DNA from: Chloranthus sessilifolius
Lineage: Eukaryota; Streptophyta; Magnoliopsida; Chloranthales; Chloranthaceae
NCBI GenBank assembly: GCA_021018995.1
Contig: CM037588.1
Span: forward strand, 148,323,725-148,387,724
DNA length: 64,000 nucleotides
Direction: 5' to 3'
A model generated the notes under the pieces. That model did not search any database. It was not told where the DNA came from and saw nothing but the letters and a program-made list of their open reading frames with translations. A program made the translations under genes and the position numbers. Positions within the stretch are counted from its first letter, which is position 1. Every line of letters begins with the position of its first letter. Shown one piece after another: positions 1-10,839 of the stretch.

Positions 1-441
1 GAAATTAAAAAGGGATCACATGTTGTTTTGTCACTATTTTCTAAATCAGAATTTACTTGTTCTCTTAGATAGATTAATTAGAATTTTCCTTTTACAAACC
101 CTTATTTTTGTCCAAGCTTTAGTTTAGAATAAATGACTAGTCCCTGTGGTTCAATACCCTTGTGCTCACCCTAGTACCTCGAACTTGTGCACTTGCAAGG
201 TTTCACATTATAAACGATCACCCCCATTGAAAAATGCTTAAATTACACTCCGTCCCCTATGTTTCACCAATTTATATTGCAACCCTTGCTTTTATGTTTC
301 CCCTGCCTATAACCCCCTACAATGACAAATTTCGCTTCTGTTTCAATTTAAACTTTAGCTAAGGTTAAAATATATGAAATACCTTAACTACCCCTACATT
401 TCATGTCCATAATGGGTCTTTATTTTCAACTAAATATTTTT

Positions 442-778
442 CCCTTTCATGTGCTTAAACTGCTGACTTATTTGAATCAGGCGATGGAAATTATTTTTGG
501 GTCCAATCTTCAATATAATGGATCTTGAGATCATGTGCCTATTATCAGACGGTCAGATTTTCATTCACATGGGACACATTTCGAAAAGTGATCCAAGAAA
601 CACACTTGATGTATCCTTATGATTAGGTTCACTTTTTGGGTTGTTGTCATGTGGAATCAAAATTGGACTGCCCAATGGTATGTTTCTGATCTCAAGACTC
701 CTTAAGTTGATGATGGTGCTGAAAAATGATATCCATGGTCTGAATCAAAGCAGTCAACGATACAAGCATGTGAAACCC
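442..778. mobile_element. Foldback hairpin element, copy 1
   Basis: The left arm, from about 442 (CCCTTTCATGTGC, then TTTGAATCAGGCGATGG and GGATCTTGAGATCATG), is matched in reverse complement by the right arm ending near 778 (CATGTGAAACCC, CCATGGTCTGAATC, TGATCTCAAGAC). The arms are about 140-150 nt with a small loop near 600-625. There is no coding capacity. The same arm sequence recurs at 2072-2484, 9651-10062 and 18186-18511, so this is one member of a dispersed family. A transcript across it would form a long imperfect duplex. Confidence 0.75.
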
Positions 779-842
779 AAATTGGAAATGAAGAATTTGT
801 AGTTGTAAGTAACGGTAAAACCCACTTATTCATCTAATTCCC

Positions 843-1105
843 CCAAAACCAACCTCGTCTTCTTCATATGACCATTTTCATGACCGATCTATAAAAACCA
901 ACTTCACCTTCTTCAAATGACCATTGACTAATCCACAAAAACCCATTTCGTCTTTTTCATACAACTCTTTCTATATATGATTGATCCACCAAAACCCCTT
1001 CGCCTTCTTCATACAAGCTTTTTAATGGCCCAACCACAAAAACCCACTTCGTCTTCTTCATAGTTCATACAACCCTTTCCATGACCGATCCACAAGCAAC
1101 GACAT
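843..1105. repeat. Minisatellite, about 50-60 bp unit
   Basis: Four to five degenerate units carry the words CTTCTTCATA, GACCGATCCACAAAAACC and CACTTCGTC in the same order, with unequal spacing. Short frames across it are chance results of the repeat. I see no gene in it. Confidence 0.7.
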
Positions 1106-1489
1106 GGGATTAAGATCCTAAAGCAGCGGTCGATCCACAAGCCATATGCGATAATGAAAAGGATATAATAAGCACCCATTAAAAGGGACGAGATAATAGT
1201 GAACCCCAATAGAACCCACTACAATCTCACTAGTAAGAAGATAACAGTCAACCCCATTAGAACCCACTGCAATCTCTAAAATACTTGAGGTCTTTGCAAC
1301 ATAGTGAACCCCCATTAAACAATATCTTCACCGTGATCATGATTGTTTGTCTGGTCATAGGCAAGAACACAATATTGTTGGTTTGGTGGTTTTGATTTTC
1401 TATACAACCATTTATAATACTCTTGATGTGTTGATGGGCAAGAATACAATGATTAGAGAGGGTACAGATTTGAAGGGTTAGTGAGTTGC

Positions 1490-1652
1490 CACTACAAAAA
1501 AATAAGATTATTAGGGGCAGTTTTTTGAGCAAAAAAATGTCGCTATTAACAAAAAAAAATATTAAGACTATTAGCCATATGGATATTAACGATAATTTTT
1601 TTGTTAATAGCGGCAGCTTATGATTGGTATTAATAGTCTTATTTTTTGTAGT
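1490..1652. mobile_element. CACTA-type MITE, copy 1
   Basis: It begins CACTACAAAAAAATAAGA and ends TCTTATTTTTTGTAGT, giving near-perfect terminal inverted repeats with the CACTA terminus. The interior has inverted GCTATTAACAAAAAA / TTTTTTGTTAATAGCG words, so the whole element can fold. It is about 163 bp, non-coding, and related to the copies at 24447-24598 and 24908-25051. The terminus matches the general CACTA (En/Spm) pattern; mobilisation by such a transposase is inferred. Confidence 0.8.
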
Positions 1653-2071
1653 ATGCTAATAGAGTCGAAAGGTCATAGAGGTTGAAGATGACGGTTGAAG
1701 AGAAAAGGTCATAGAGGTTGATGATGACTTTTGAAGACGATGGTTGTGGAAGAGTAATGGTAAAAAAGTATAAAATTAACAGTAAAAAGGTCATTTTTCT
1801 TAAATAATTAATGATTGAGTAACAATCAACAATTGCCACATAAGGATCTAATCAATGTAAGGGGTTATGCGTACAGGAAAGACAAAAGTAAATAGGTGAA
1901 ACACGGGGGGAGTGCAAATGGGTGAAACACGGGGGAGTGCAAATGCGACACAACTCAGGAGGGTATATGCAAAACTCCCAAAGAAAAGCCCTATCTGTTT
2001 TTAATACACCTACCAACTAGCATGACTTACTGTTGTAAGTGGTGCAAATACCGGTACCCTTTTGGTTCGGC

Positions 2072-2484
2072 TACTGGTATTTGCAATCGAACATTCATAA
2101 GGTAATTGGGTTTTCTATCATGAGAGCCGAGTATTGTGATTCAGATAATGGAGATCATTTTTTGTCGCAATCTTTCACTCAATAAATATTGAGATCATGT
2201 CCCATCAATTAAATGGTCAGATGTTGATTCTATGTGGCATGCATTCCCATAGTGATCAAGATCATGGGCGTATCATGAGAAGGTGTTCTTGGGCCAGTTT
2301 TGGAGATGTTTCCTAATTGGAGTCAGCATCTTACCTTCTGATATGTGGACTATGATCTCAAAATCTATTCTATAAAAGATTGAGACGAAAAACGATCTTC
2401 ATCTTCTGATTCAAGATAGTCAATAGCTCTCACGGCAGAAAATCTGTTGCCCTTATAAAAAATTCGGTTGCAAATACAGGTATC
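2072..2484. mobile_element. Foldback hairpin element, copy 2
   Basis: The left arm starts CTACTGGTATTTGCAATCG and continues through TGATTCAGATAATGGAGATC. The right arm carries GATCTTCATCTTCTGATTC and ends near TTGCAAATACAGGTATC, the reverse complement of the left. The arms are about 190 nt. It is part of the triplicated segment, so it was in place before the A/B duplication. Confidence 0.8.
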
Positions 2485-2490
2485 TTTTGT

Positions 2491-2707
2491 CAAGGTATCA
2501 AAAATCGGCCGCCGATACCGATACATATCGGCATCGTTGATACGTATCGGGTATCGGCCGATACGTTTCGGTTTCGGCCGAGACTTTTTGTTTTCTTTTT
2601 TTTAAATATTGACCGATACGTATCGGTATCGGCCGATACGTAGCGGCCGATTCATATTGGCCTCGGACAAACCAATACCCGAGACCGTTACCGATTTTAC
2701 TACCTTG
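2491..2707. mobile_element. Short hAT-like element with GATACGTATC palindromes
   Basis: The 217-bp block starts CAAGGTATCAAAAATCGG and ends CCGATTTTACTACCTTG, a clear inverted repeat. It is absent from the paralogous copy B, where sequence runs straight from GCAAATGCCAGTACC to CTTTGTTTATTGG near 10050-10075. A CTTTTGT word lies left of the insert (2484-2490) and again a few bases beyond its right end. The interior is packed with CGATACGTATCGG-type palindromes like those at the ends of the hAT element at 3439-9195. It has no coding capacity and is probably mobilised by a related hAT transposase (inference). Confidence 0.75.
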
Positions 2708-3451
2708 CCTGTTGCCTTTTGTTTATTGGAAAGCAATCGCTCCCATTACGATGGTGTAGTAGGGTGGGTTTCAACGTGGTACTTCGATCCTCGGGTCCTA
2801 CTCAATTATCTTTATTCAAATTCTTGAGTTTTGATTAGATTCTCATTCATGCTTGTTTAGAATGTTTGACCTTTACACCCTTTGTGGCTGTAGCAACCGC
2901 GCAATCACACATCTTATAACATCCATAATTAGAGTTAGCCTTCCATCTACTGATGCAAGTGACGCCCGATTGCTACGAACAAGTTACATGATTGATAAAC
3001 GGTTAAGATTTTCCGAATAGTAAAATTTCTGAGCTCAAAAGGTTGACACTTTGATTGGTGGATAGAGACGTGCTAGACAACATGCTTCATCAAGTTCACT
3101 TTTAATTATTTTTCCTCTTTCAAACTTTTGGAAGAGAACTGTTGATTTTGGGTATAATAATTTCCATGGATTACACATTTGATTTTCACACTAGAAGATG
3201 CATAATTTCCTTAATTCATATATAATAATAATGCCGTAAAATTTAAATGATTGAGAACAATGAGTCTTGTCTCTAGGCCATTTAAATTTTAAATGATCTC
3301 TGGAAAGTTTTTATCGGTATAAGTCAACCCTTTTTTGTACCTTTATGGGGTATCGAATTCAAGCCACGAGTAATCTTTTTGGCATTTAGAATTTGGAACC
3401 ATTAGAACTTAAAACGTTCTCGACGCTATGGTCACAATCAAGGGTCAAAAT

Positions 3452-3560
3452 ACCGGAAATCCGGTACGTATCGTCCTGACCTCCAGGACGATACGTATCG
3501 GGTATCATCCGATACATTCAATGTATCGGCGATACATTGAATGTATCGGTTTGATACATT
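3452..3560. repeat. Left subterminal palindromes of the hAT element
   Basis: The stretch holds GGTACGTATCGTCC, GGACGATACGTATCGG and three copies of GATACATTCA/TGAATGTATC. These are short inverted words built on GATACGTATC. Subterminal repeats of this kind are the usual transposase-binding sites in hAT elements. The binding role is inferred. Confidence 0.65.
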
Positions 3561-3986
3561 CAAAAAATCGATTTTTTGAAAAAAAATCTTAGAAAATCTC
3601 AAAAAATCTGAAAAATTATATTTATTTATTTTGTATTTATTTCAACTATTTTTACTTTTATTTTTGACTTATTTGATGCATTATTTAGATGAATATATAA
3701 GTAAGATGCCTATTTTGTAATTTAACCCAAGTCACATGCCTATTTTGTAACTTATTTTTTACTTAAGAACACATTTTTGACTTAATATAATAGATCTTCT
3801 AACATTATGTTCGACCAGCTGATCACATGCCTATTTTATTAACAATATTTCATAATTTGATCGAGGCAAACACACAGTCATGCATAAACTAAATTACAAT
3901 GTATATTGACAAAAATAAATTATATATTGTCAAAAATAATAGCTATATTGATAAAAATAAATTTAATTGTACATGGAAAACTTACT

Positions 3987-6900
3987 TTAGAACCACATTG
4001 AATTTCGTGGTGGTTCTTGGCCCTCATGATCATCGTCATCATCGGTACGCGAGCTTTCCAACCTTTGCCTATAATGTTGTCTATATTGATACTCATGATT
4101 ATATGTGCCCCCTTGAAACTGAGGCTGTAGCAACGAATATGGCTCAGTGTAGTACGTAAAGGCCGGTCCTCCAAAAATCTGACTAACGAAGTCATATGGC
4201 ATCGGGTAAGTTTGTTGTGGCTGGTAGTATGGGTTACTAGTTGCTAAATCTTCGGTATTTTGTAAACTGAATCCCCCGAAGCTAGAAGTCATATAACCCA
4301 TATCCGTATCATCTTGTGGTGGTGGTGGTGGTGTTTGATATGATCTCGACGCTCCTCTTCCTTCAACCCCTCTCATTCTAAATGTAGGAGTGTCGAACTG
4401 TATTAACGGCGTCGAGTCATCGTCCCATGCCGCCATATCTCTATAAGGATCAGAGGTACCAGCATCCTCTCCTCCACCACTAGTGCCAACGTCCCCTCCA
4501 CCATCATGCCCTCCACCATCATCCTCACCACTCCCATCATCACTACCGGGCTGCGTTTCGTCATCAGATTCAACCACTGAATGACGATTCAATCTTCTTT
4601 TCCTCCTCGGTGGTTGGAAAGTCTGCTGCTCCGTTACTCTTTCATCATTGTCCAGCCATTCAGTGCTCTCAGTATCCAAGACTGGCTCTTCTCTCTCTTC
4701 GATCCATTCATCCAAAGGGTCATCCTCCTCGAATATATAATCCAATTGGATGGGATCAAAATAATCACCGTCTACAAGGTAGAATATGATAGATGAATTA
4801 GTATAATATGTAAGTAAGACTTCATATAATTGAGGATCTAAGATTTCATGTAATTGCTTATCACGGTTGGTCCTCTGTATATTTCTGACCCTTAATCGCA
4901 TGTTGTAGTGGCAGTAGACTAACTTTTCTAATCGGTCCATAGTTAGTCTATTCCTTGTCTTAGTATGAATGAGAGAGATAGTGCTCCAATTTCGCTCGCA
5001 GTTGGACGAGGAACATGTTTGCGACAATACCCTCATTGCTACCCGCTTCAATATCGGACCATCACCTCCATAATGCATCCACCAATCAGTGGGTTTGTCG
5101 TGTTTAATTTGGGATTGCGCCAACGGGGTCCCAAATGACCCATGTCTCTTACGAAATATGTCAATCTATAAAGATGAAACAGAGTAAGACACATATAAAA
5201 AAATAGATGATAATATCACATGACATTTGACTTATTACTTATAAGGTACGATACTATGATTACACACATCTCTTATGGCTTAGCCTTAGTCCGCCAACTC
5301 AAGGAGCATTCTTTAGATTACATTGAGTAAATCGGTATACACTTCATCAGTATCACTCAGCTCGAAGCGTCGCGTATACTGGAAGGCTGGATTCAAGTAG
5401 TGTGCTACACATCAAATATGAGCAATTTCATCAGTATATGAAAATAATGAATAAATAAATAAAAATCACTACATAATTGTGCAACATGTTATACCTGCTG
5501 CATGCAAGTACTAGTGAAATTGTGCATCCCGCCTCTTATCGATAATCGTCCAGTATCGTTTATATTTTGTAGGACATTTAGTTTTTATAGCCAATTTTGC
5601 CTTATCCATTGACTCATAAACGTACCCCATCGTTGGTTTGTCATCACCATTAACCAATCTCAGCACTTGCACCAATGGGGTAGTGGCGGCGATCAGGTGG
5701 CCGACATCTGCCCAAAACTGCGTGCTGTAAATCAGGTCAGCAACTTCAATGCAAGCTAGTCTCTTTGCTCGTGCGAGTCCTATTTCATATTGATTCCATT
5801 CTTCCGACGACACCATGCTTTTCAGCTCACGCCTATATCTAGCCAAACTCTGTAGGGCTAAGAACTGTGTTGCAAAATGTAATGTCAGTGTGAACAACTC
5901 ATTGTTCGTGAAGGCTCTCATTAAATTGACCAACTTGTCCTTTGTTATGCAGGTGAAGTAATGTCGTTCTTCCCTTTTGAATAGTTATGCATGCCTTGCT
6001 TCTCTTTCCTAAATCCTTAAGAATGAGGTCCACGATATGCGGCACAGAGTCGATCTGAGTAACGTCTCTTCGCCATTAGTTTTAATCCAGCAGCTTTGTA
6101 GTTTGCCGCATTGTCTGTTACCACATGCACAACCCGCTGCTCTCCAACCTCATAAACTACCATATCCATTAGTTGAAAGAGGTAGTCAGTAGTCTTTACG
6201 TGTCTAAAAGCATCAACTGATTTAAAAAATATTGTCCTGGCATCGCTGTAAACCAAAAAGTTTATCAAACTCTTCTTTGTGGGACCAGTCCATCCATCGC
6301 ACATAATTGTGCAACCTCTCTCATCCCATAAATTCTGAAAGCTTTATACATAGGCAGTTATCTTATCGTACTCATCTGTTAGTAAGGGTCCAAATATCTC
6401 GTATGGAGAAGGCTTTTTAACTCCTGGACCAACTTCTGCACTTATATCAATCATGCTTTTAAAGTACGGCAAGTCTGCTACTTGGCTCGGAATGTGATTG
6501 TATATAAAAAATATGGCAATAGATTTTCCAAGCTCTTCCCCATTTTTGTAAGTGAGATTGCACTCAATTTGGTTTGTTTGGAGCTTTCAGTGCAATACAT
6601 GAATGGATCCATGGGGGCTGTAGTACGGCCTCTAGTAGACGGCCTATAATCCCTCCCGGATGCTGACCTACGCAACCCGGCAGTCTGCTCAACATCCTCA
6701 TCATCCTCAACAACATGTGGCCTATGACTAGATCCACCACCCAGACGGTGCATGGATGGGCCCCTCAACCTAGACCGAAACCGATAATCGGCTTCTTCCT
6801 GATCTCGCCGCTGTTGTGCTTCTCTGGCACTCTCTCTCATAGCTCTCGCTATCTGCTCATCCTCATCCTCATCATCCTCAGGTGCAGCTGATGTAAACTC

Positions 6901-7183
6901 TGAATCTGGCCTCTTGATTCTCTTATACATTTCCCTATTACAATCGGCTTCAGCTTTTTTTCTTTTCCTTTGCCGCTTGTAAACTAGCTCTGATATTTTC
7001 TTTAACCTCTCTAGGTACACTGGGACACCCTCTTGTTTCTCCCTTTACATAAGCCAGATGCTCCTTTAACCGTGTGATACCTCCTCCCAGTAATTTTTTT
7101 TCACAAAACTTACATTGTATTTGGAGTCTATTACCATCTATTGCTGTACCGTATTGCCACGCTGGATCTGTCAAACGTACCAT
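3987..7183 (-). pseudogene. hAT transposase (BED finger, DUF659, hATC), broken
   Basis: Reading on the minus strand, the N-terminus (near 7183) has a BED zinc finger: WQYG, CKFC spaced before RLKEHL, then GCP. A charged linker follows (7000-6600) with an acidic EDDEDEDE run. A DUF659 core (6480-6020) contains IMCDGWTG and VVTDNAANYKAAG. The middle catalytic-fold region is at 5933-5511 (FATQFLALQSLARYR, FWADVGHL). After intron-like gaps near 5405-5500 and 5167-5280 comes the C-terminal hATC dimerisation region (CSSSNCERNWS, 5030-4970), then an acidic, Gly/Tyr/Gln-rich tail. Such enzymes excise and reinsert hAT DNA in the nucleus. The frame shifts in an A-rich tract near 6970 and near 6500. Stops interrupt the DUF659 start (near 6340), the 5511 exon end and the 5300 exon. 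It is not functional as it stands. Confidence 0.85.
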
Positions 7184-7380
7184 ATTTATTTATTTCACCT
7201 GCATGAATGAGCAAACGATTGCATTAAAGTAAACATCTAATTTACACTTGAAAATAAAATTTATTTTTTAATTATTGCTATTTTAAAAATATTAGATTAT
7301 ATTTTATTAAATTTGTTTGATATTATTCTATTTTTTATAAAATTTAGATTACATTAAAAATTTTATTTTATATTATTCTA

Positions 7381-7690
7381 ATTTTTAAAAGATTAGATTA
7401 TATTTTATCAAATTTATTTGATATTATTATAATTTTTGAATATTTATTTGATATTATTATAATTTATGACTGTTTATTTGATATTATTTTAATTTATAAA
7501 TATTTATTTGATATTATTATAATTTATGAATATTTATTTGATATTATTATAATTTATGAATGTTTATTTGATATTATTATAATTTTTTAATATTTATTTG
7601 ATATTATTTTAATTTTTGAATATTTATTTGATATTATTTTAATTTATGAATATTTATTTGATATTATTATAATTTTTAAAAATTTATTTG
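7381..7690. repeat. 30-bp AT-rich tandem array in the hAT element
   Basis: About ten units of exactly or nearly 30 bp are built on ATTTATTTGATATTATT followed by an AATTTATGAA-like end. The phase is kept through 7501-7620, where two units fill each 60 bases. The array lies upstream (transcription sense) of the transposase start. There is no coding. Confidence 0.85.
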
Positions 7691-7747
7691 AAATTTATTC
7701 CATATTATTCTAATATTTTATAGGACATATCTCATAATATTAATTAT

Positions 7748-8132
7748 TTTAATTATATGTGACGGTCACATATAATCAATATGGGTCACATATAATTAAA
7801 TTTATTATTAAAATTAATATGGGTCACATATAATTTTATATGTGGCCCATAAATTTAATTATATGTGACCCATATTAATTTTAAGTTTAAATTATATGTG
7901 ACCCATATTAATTTTAAGTTTAAATTATATGTGACCCATATTGACCCCATTATTTAATTATATGTGACGGTCACATATAATTAATATGGGTCACATATAA
8001 TTAAATTTATTATTAAAATTAATATGGGTCACATATAATTTAATATGTGACCCATAAATTTAATTATATGTGACCCATATTAATTTTAAATTTAAATTAT
8101 ATGTGACCCATATTGACCCCATTATTTTATTA
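7748..8132. repeat. Duplicated 205-bp palindrome-rich block
   Basis: GTGACGGTCAC occurs at 7759 and again at 7964, 205 bp apart, and the following bases match closely (ATATGGGTCACATATAATT, then its reverse complement form ATTATATGTGACCCATAT several times). Each unit can fold on itself. The block lies inside the hAT element between the 30-bp and 21-bp arrays. From 8133 to 8460 the sequence is simple AAT/TTA-rich DNA with nothing recognisable. Confidence 0.8.
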
Positions 8133-8467
8133 ATTATATGTTACCCATATTAATTACATGTGACCCTTAATTATAATTATTTATATTATTTTTGACCCAT
8201 CAATTTAAATATTTTAAATGGGGTCACATATAATTATTTTTGACCCATCATATTATTTTTGACCCATTATTTATATTATTTTTAATTAATTTAAATATTT
8301 TAAATATTTTAAATTAATTTTCCCCTCTTTTTAATTTAAATAATTTATTTAAATAATTTAAATATTTTAATTATTTTAAATAATTTTAATAATTTTAAAT
8401 AATTTAAATAATTTAAATAATTTAAATAATTATAATAATTAATATTATAGGTAAATGATAAAATTTA

Positions 8468-8716
8468 AAGGTAGATCTACCTAATTGAAGGGTAGATCTA
8501 CACTTATATAAGGTAGATCTACGCTTAAATAAGGTAGATCTACACTTATTTAAGGTAGATCTACACTTATATAAGGTAGATCTACACTTATTTAAGGTAG
8601 ATCTACACTTATATAAGGTAGATCTACCCTTATTTAAGGTAGATCTATATTTATTTAAGGTAGATCTACACTTATTTAAGATAGACCTACCCTTAAATTA
8701 GGTAGATCTACCTTAT
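8468..8716. repeat. 21-bp tandem array around the palindrome GTAGATCTAC
   Basis: Twelve units average 21 bp, each with (G)GTAGATCTAC followed by ACTTATTTAA or a close variant. The core is a perfect 10-bp palindrome. The array sits about 1.3 kb upstream of the transposase start and 480 bp inside the right end of the hAT element. Phase and palindrome suggest repeated protein-binding sites or simple expansion; the sequence cannot tell which. Confidence 0.9.
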
Positions 8717-8937
8717 TTTAGTATTTAAAATGAAATAAAATGATAGTAAAATGATAAACACGTACATTCCACGTTGATCCTGTGATTTTTTGTGCGATTT
8801 GGCGCCGATTTACGGTGCAAATAACCCAAAAATGAGAGAGGAAGAAGAAGGAAGACGAGTGGAAGAAGAAAGGAGGAAAATAGGGAAAAAAAGGGAAAAC
8901 CCGACCCTTTAGTCGGGTCAAAGAGTGGGGCCCACTG

Positions 8938-9190
8938 AAAATTTGAAATTATCGGACGATAATTTCAAATTATCGTTCGTATCGGACGATAATTTCGTTC
9001 TTTTTTTTAATTTTTACTTTTACCCAAATTATCGGAAATTATCGTCCGATACGGACGATATTTTATCCGTATCGGACGATAATTTGTCTATTTTATATAG
9101 GGTACGATACATACCCTATGTATCGTACCGCTGACCTCCAAAACCGATACGTATCGTCCGATACGTATCGGTATCGGACGATATTTTGAC
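8938..9190. repeat. Right subterminal palindromes of the hAT element
   Basis: Dense ATCGGACGATAATTT and CGATACGTATCGTCCG words occur in both orientations up to the right terminal repeat. They mirror the left subterminal region at 3452-3560, where GTACGTATCGTCC and CTGACCTCCA also occur in the same context. Transposase recognition is inferred from their place. Confidence 0.7.
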
Positions 9191-9195
9191 CCATA

Positions 9196-9605
9196 GTCAC
9201 AGTTACTAAGTCAGAGTTAGCTAAGGCAAAAAAAATAAATAAAAATAAGAGGAAAAAATTAGCAAATATCAGCAAAAAAATCAGGAAACATTTGGGAAAA
9301 ATAATAAAATATTTAAAAATAATTTTGCTGACAAAAATGGGAAAAAAATTGTAAAATTATGAAATGAGTTTAAAACAGAAAAATCATGATTTTTTTCTGT
9401 TCTGTTTGGTTCGATTGCAGTTCCGGTTTGGTTCGATTGTGGGTCCAGTCTGGTTCTTACAGTATTGAATGAAGGCGGTGATGTGGTTGTGGTCGTGGTC
9501 GTGGTGATGGTGTAGTACACAAACCATTTTAGTGGGTTACCCTACATTTTGCATCCTAGGTAAAAAAAAATCCGACTTTTTTTTGTACATGTGTCAACTC
9601 GGGTG
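9196..9605. repeat. Triplicated segment copy A (right part) and unassigned DNA
   Basis: Bases 9196-9400 continue copy A after the hAT element. They match 16004-16200 (AAAAATAAGAGG, CATTTGGGAAAA, ATCATGATTTTTTTC) and, more weakly, 18003-18170. Bases 9400-9605 include a short GTGGTCGTGGTC run and show nothing recognisable. Confidence 0.7.
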
Positions 9606-10228
9606 TTACTGTTGTAAGTGGTGCAAATACCGGTACTCTTTTTTTCGGAAAATGGTATTTGCGACCAAATATTTGATAAGGTAATTGGGTTTTCCACCAT
9701 GAGAGATGGCTGAATTGAATCAGACGATGGCGATCATTTTTATCCTAATCTGTCACATAATAAATCTTGAGTTCATGGCCCACCAATCAGAAAGTTATAT
9801 GTTGATTCTACATGGCATGCATCCCCATAGTGAATGAGATCATGGCGTCCCATGAGAAGGTGCTCTTGGGTCTCACTTTTGGGGATGTGTGTCGGTTGGA
9901 GTCAACATCTTACCTTCTGATAGATGTGCCATGATCTCAAGATCTTATGCGAAAGATTGGGACGCAAAACAATTTCCATCATCTGATTCGAGATTGTCAA
10001 TGGCCCTCATGGCGGAAAATTTGTTGCCCTTATCAAATATTCCATTGCAAATGCCAGTACCCTTTGTTTATTGGAAAGCATTCGCTTGCATTACGTTTGT
10101 TTAGTAGGGTGGGTTTGAACATGGTACTTTGATGTACCGCGACCCTTGAGTCCTCAAAATTTCTTTACTCAAATTCATGTGTTTTATAAGACTCCTATGT
10201 CATGGTTGTTTAGAATGTTTGACCTCTA
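9606..10228. repeat. Triplicated segment, copy B (left part)
   Basis: This is colinear with 2027-2880, without the 2491-2707 insertion. It breaks at 10228, where the copia LTR begins, and resumes after 15380. The match to copy A across the break (GAATGTTTGACCT, then CTTTGTGG) shows where the copia element entered. Confidence 0.8.
9651..10062. mobile_element. Foldback hairpin element, copy 3
   Basis: The left arm is AATGGTATTTGCGACC then GAATCAGACGATGGCGATC. The right arm is CATCATCTGATTCGAG, ending in CCATTGCAAATGCCAGTACC. The arms are about 190 nt and inverted. It is the copy-B counterpart of the element at 2072-2484. Confidence 0.8.
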
Positions 10229-10789
10229 TGTTATAGTTTGGCTCTACTATTGGCTCGCTCGAGCAACAATCATGTCACTCGAGCGATGTGAGCACTCAAC
10301 AAAGGCAATCTTTCGGGTGACAGTCGCTCGAGCGAGTTTAATTGTCGCTCGAGCGACCAGTTCGCTATTGCACAGAGTAAACTCTCTGGCCTAAATCGCT
10401 CGAGTGAGTTTATATATCCCTCGAGCGACCCGTAACGGTCTAATTACATTTAGACTCCATATTTGGCTAGTTTCTCTTGGGTTAGAAGTAGGATTCGTGT
10501 CCTCTATATATAGGAAAAGCTCTTGGTCGAATTAGGACATTGAGATATCATTGTAAAGCCTTGTAAACTTATCCCGATTTTTGTGGAGAGCTTTGGTGAG
10601 ACTTGAGTGTTCTTGTACTCTTGTGTAATCATCAATATAGTGAATTACCGTTGCCCATGGACGTAGGCATATTATCGATCCACGTAAATATTGTCTCTTG
10701 TATGATTGTGTTTAATTTTCTCTATTTTGTGTTCTAATTTGATCATTTATCATGAGATCGCTGGTTAATTTGAGAGCTTTCGCGCAACA
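10229..10789 (+). repeat. 5' LTR of copia-1
   Basis: It begins TGTTATAGTTTGG and ends in CA before the primer-binding site. U3 carries about seven CTCGAG-centred palindromes (CGCTCGAGCGA type) between 10257 and 10435. A TATA box, CTCTATATATAGG, lies at about 10501-10513, so transcription would start near 10535. A TTGTAAACTT..AATATAGTGAA stretch near 10560-10645 may hold the poly(A) region. Confidence 0.88.
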
Positions 10790-10839
10790 AATTGGTATCA
10801 AAGTTATATCGCAAAGGTCTCAAGCGCAAGATTTGAGGT

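Larger units (their letters stand above)
245..1944. repeat. Possible non-autonomous element with inverted ends
   Basis: The stretch near 245-330 (cytosine-rich, with repeated GTTTCACC and ATAACCCC words) resembles the reverse complement of 1857-1944, which has AGGTGAAACACGGGG twice and GGGGTTATGCG. The two sit in opposite orientation about 1.5 kb apart, as expected for terminal inverted repeats of a Mutator-like or similar DNA element. The exact ends and a target duplication could not be fixed, and no transposase frame lies between them, so this is a tentative call. A hairpin element (442-778), a minisatellite (843-1105) and a CACTA-type MITE (1490-1652) lie inside. Confidence 0.35.
2027..3438. 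repeat. Triplicated segment, copy A (left part)
   Basis: From TTACTGTTGTAAGTGG at 2027 onward this aligns colinearly with copy B (9606-10228, then 15381-16200). The part near 2980-3350 also aligns with copy C (about 17565-17950). The shared path includes the hairpin element, a TTATTGGAAAGC block and a CCATGG..TACACATTTG block. Copy A has an additional small insertion (2491-2707) and is broken at 3439 by the hAT element. No host gene is seen in it. Confidence 0.8.
3439..9195 (-). mobile_element. hAT transposon, 5.76 kb, decayed
   Basis: The ends are CAAGGGTCAAAATA (left) and the complement of TATGGGTCAAAATA (right). They are flanked by an 8-bp target duplication, GTCACAAT at 3431-3438 and GTCACAGT at 9196-9203 (one mismatch); 8-bp duplications are the rule for hAT. 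The uninterrupted site can be read in paralog B near 15990-16035. Inside are palindrome-rich subterminal regions, a minus-strand transposase remnant (3987-7183) and 1.5 kb of AT-rich tandem repeats upstream of it (7200-8716). The transposase is disabled by several stops and frameshifts, so any recent movement would have needed help in trans. Confidence 0.9.
8468..9195. promoter_or_regulatory. Probable promoter side of the hAT transposase
   Basis: The transposase reads leftward from about 7183, so the 2 kb from 7200 to 9195 is its upstream region. It contains the three tandem arrays and the right subterminal palindromes. No clear TATA box can be chosen in DNA this AT-rich. The call rests on position only. 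Confidence 0.3.

Noticed and set aside
1-244. A host exon at the window start
   Set aside because: AT-rich, with no sustained frame or splice-bounded coding block on either strand.
2609-2827. A 72-codon frame across the end of the short hAT element
   Set aside because: It spans the junction of two unrelated sequences and is made partly of the GATACGTATCGG repeats.
3899-4159. Plus-strand frame opposite the hAT transposase tail
   Set aside because: It is the complement of a repetitive coding tail and has no independent support.
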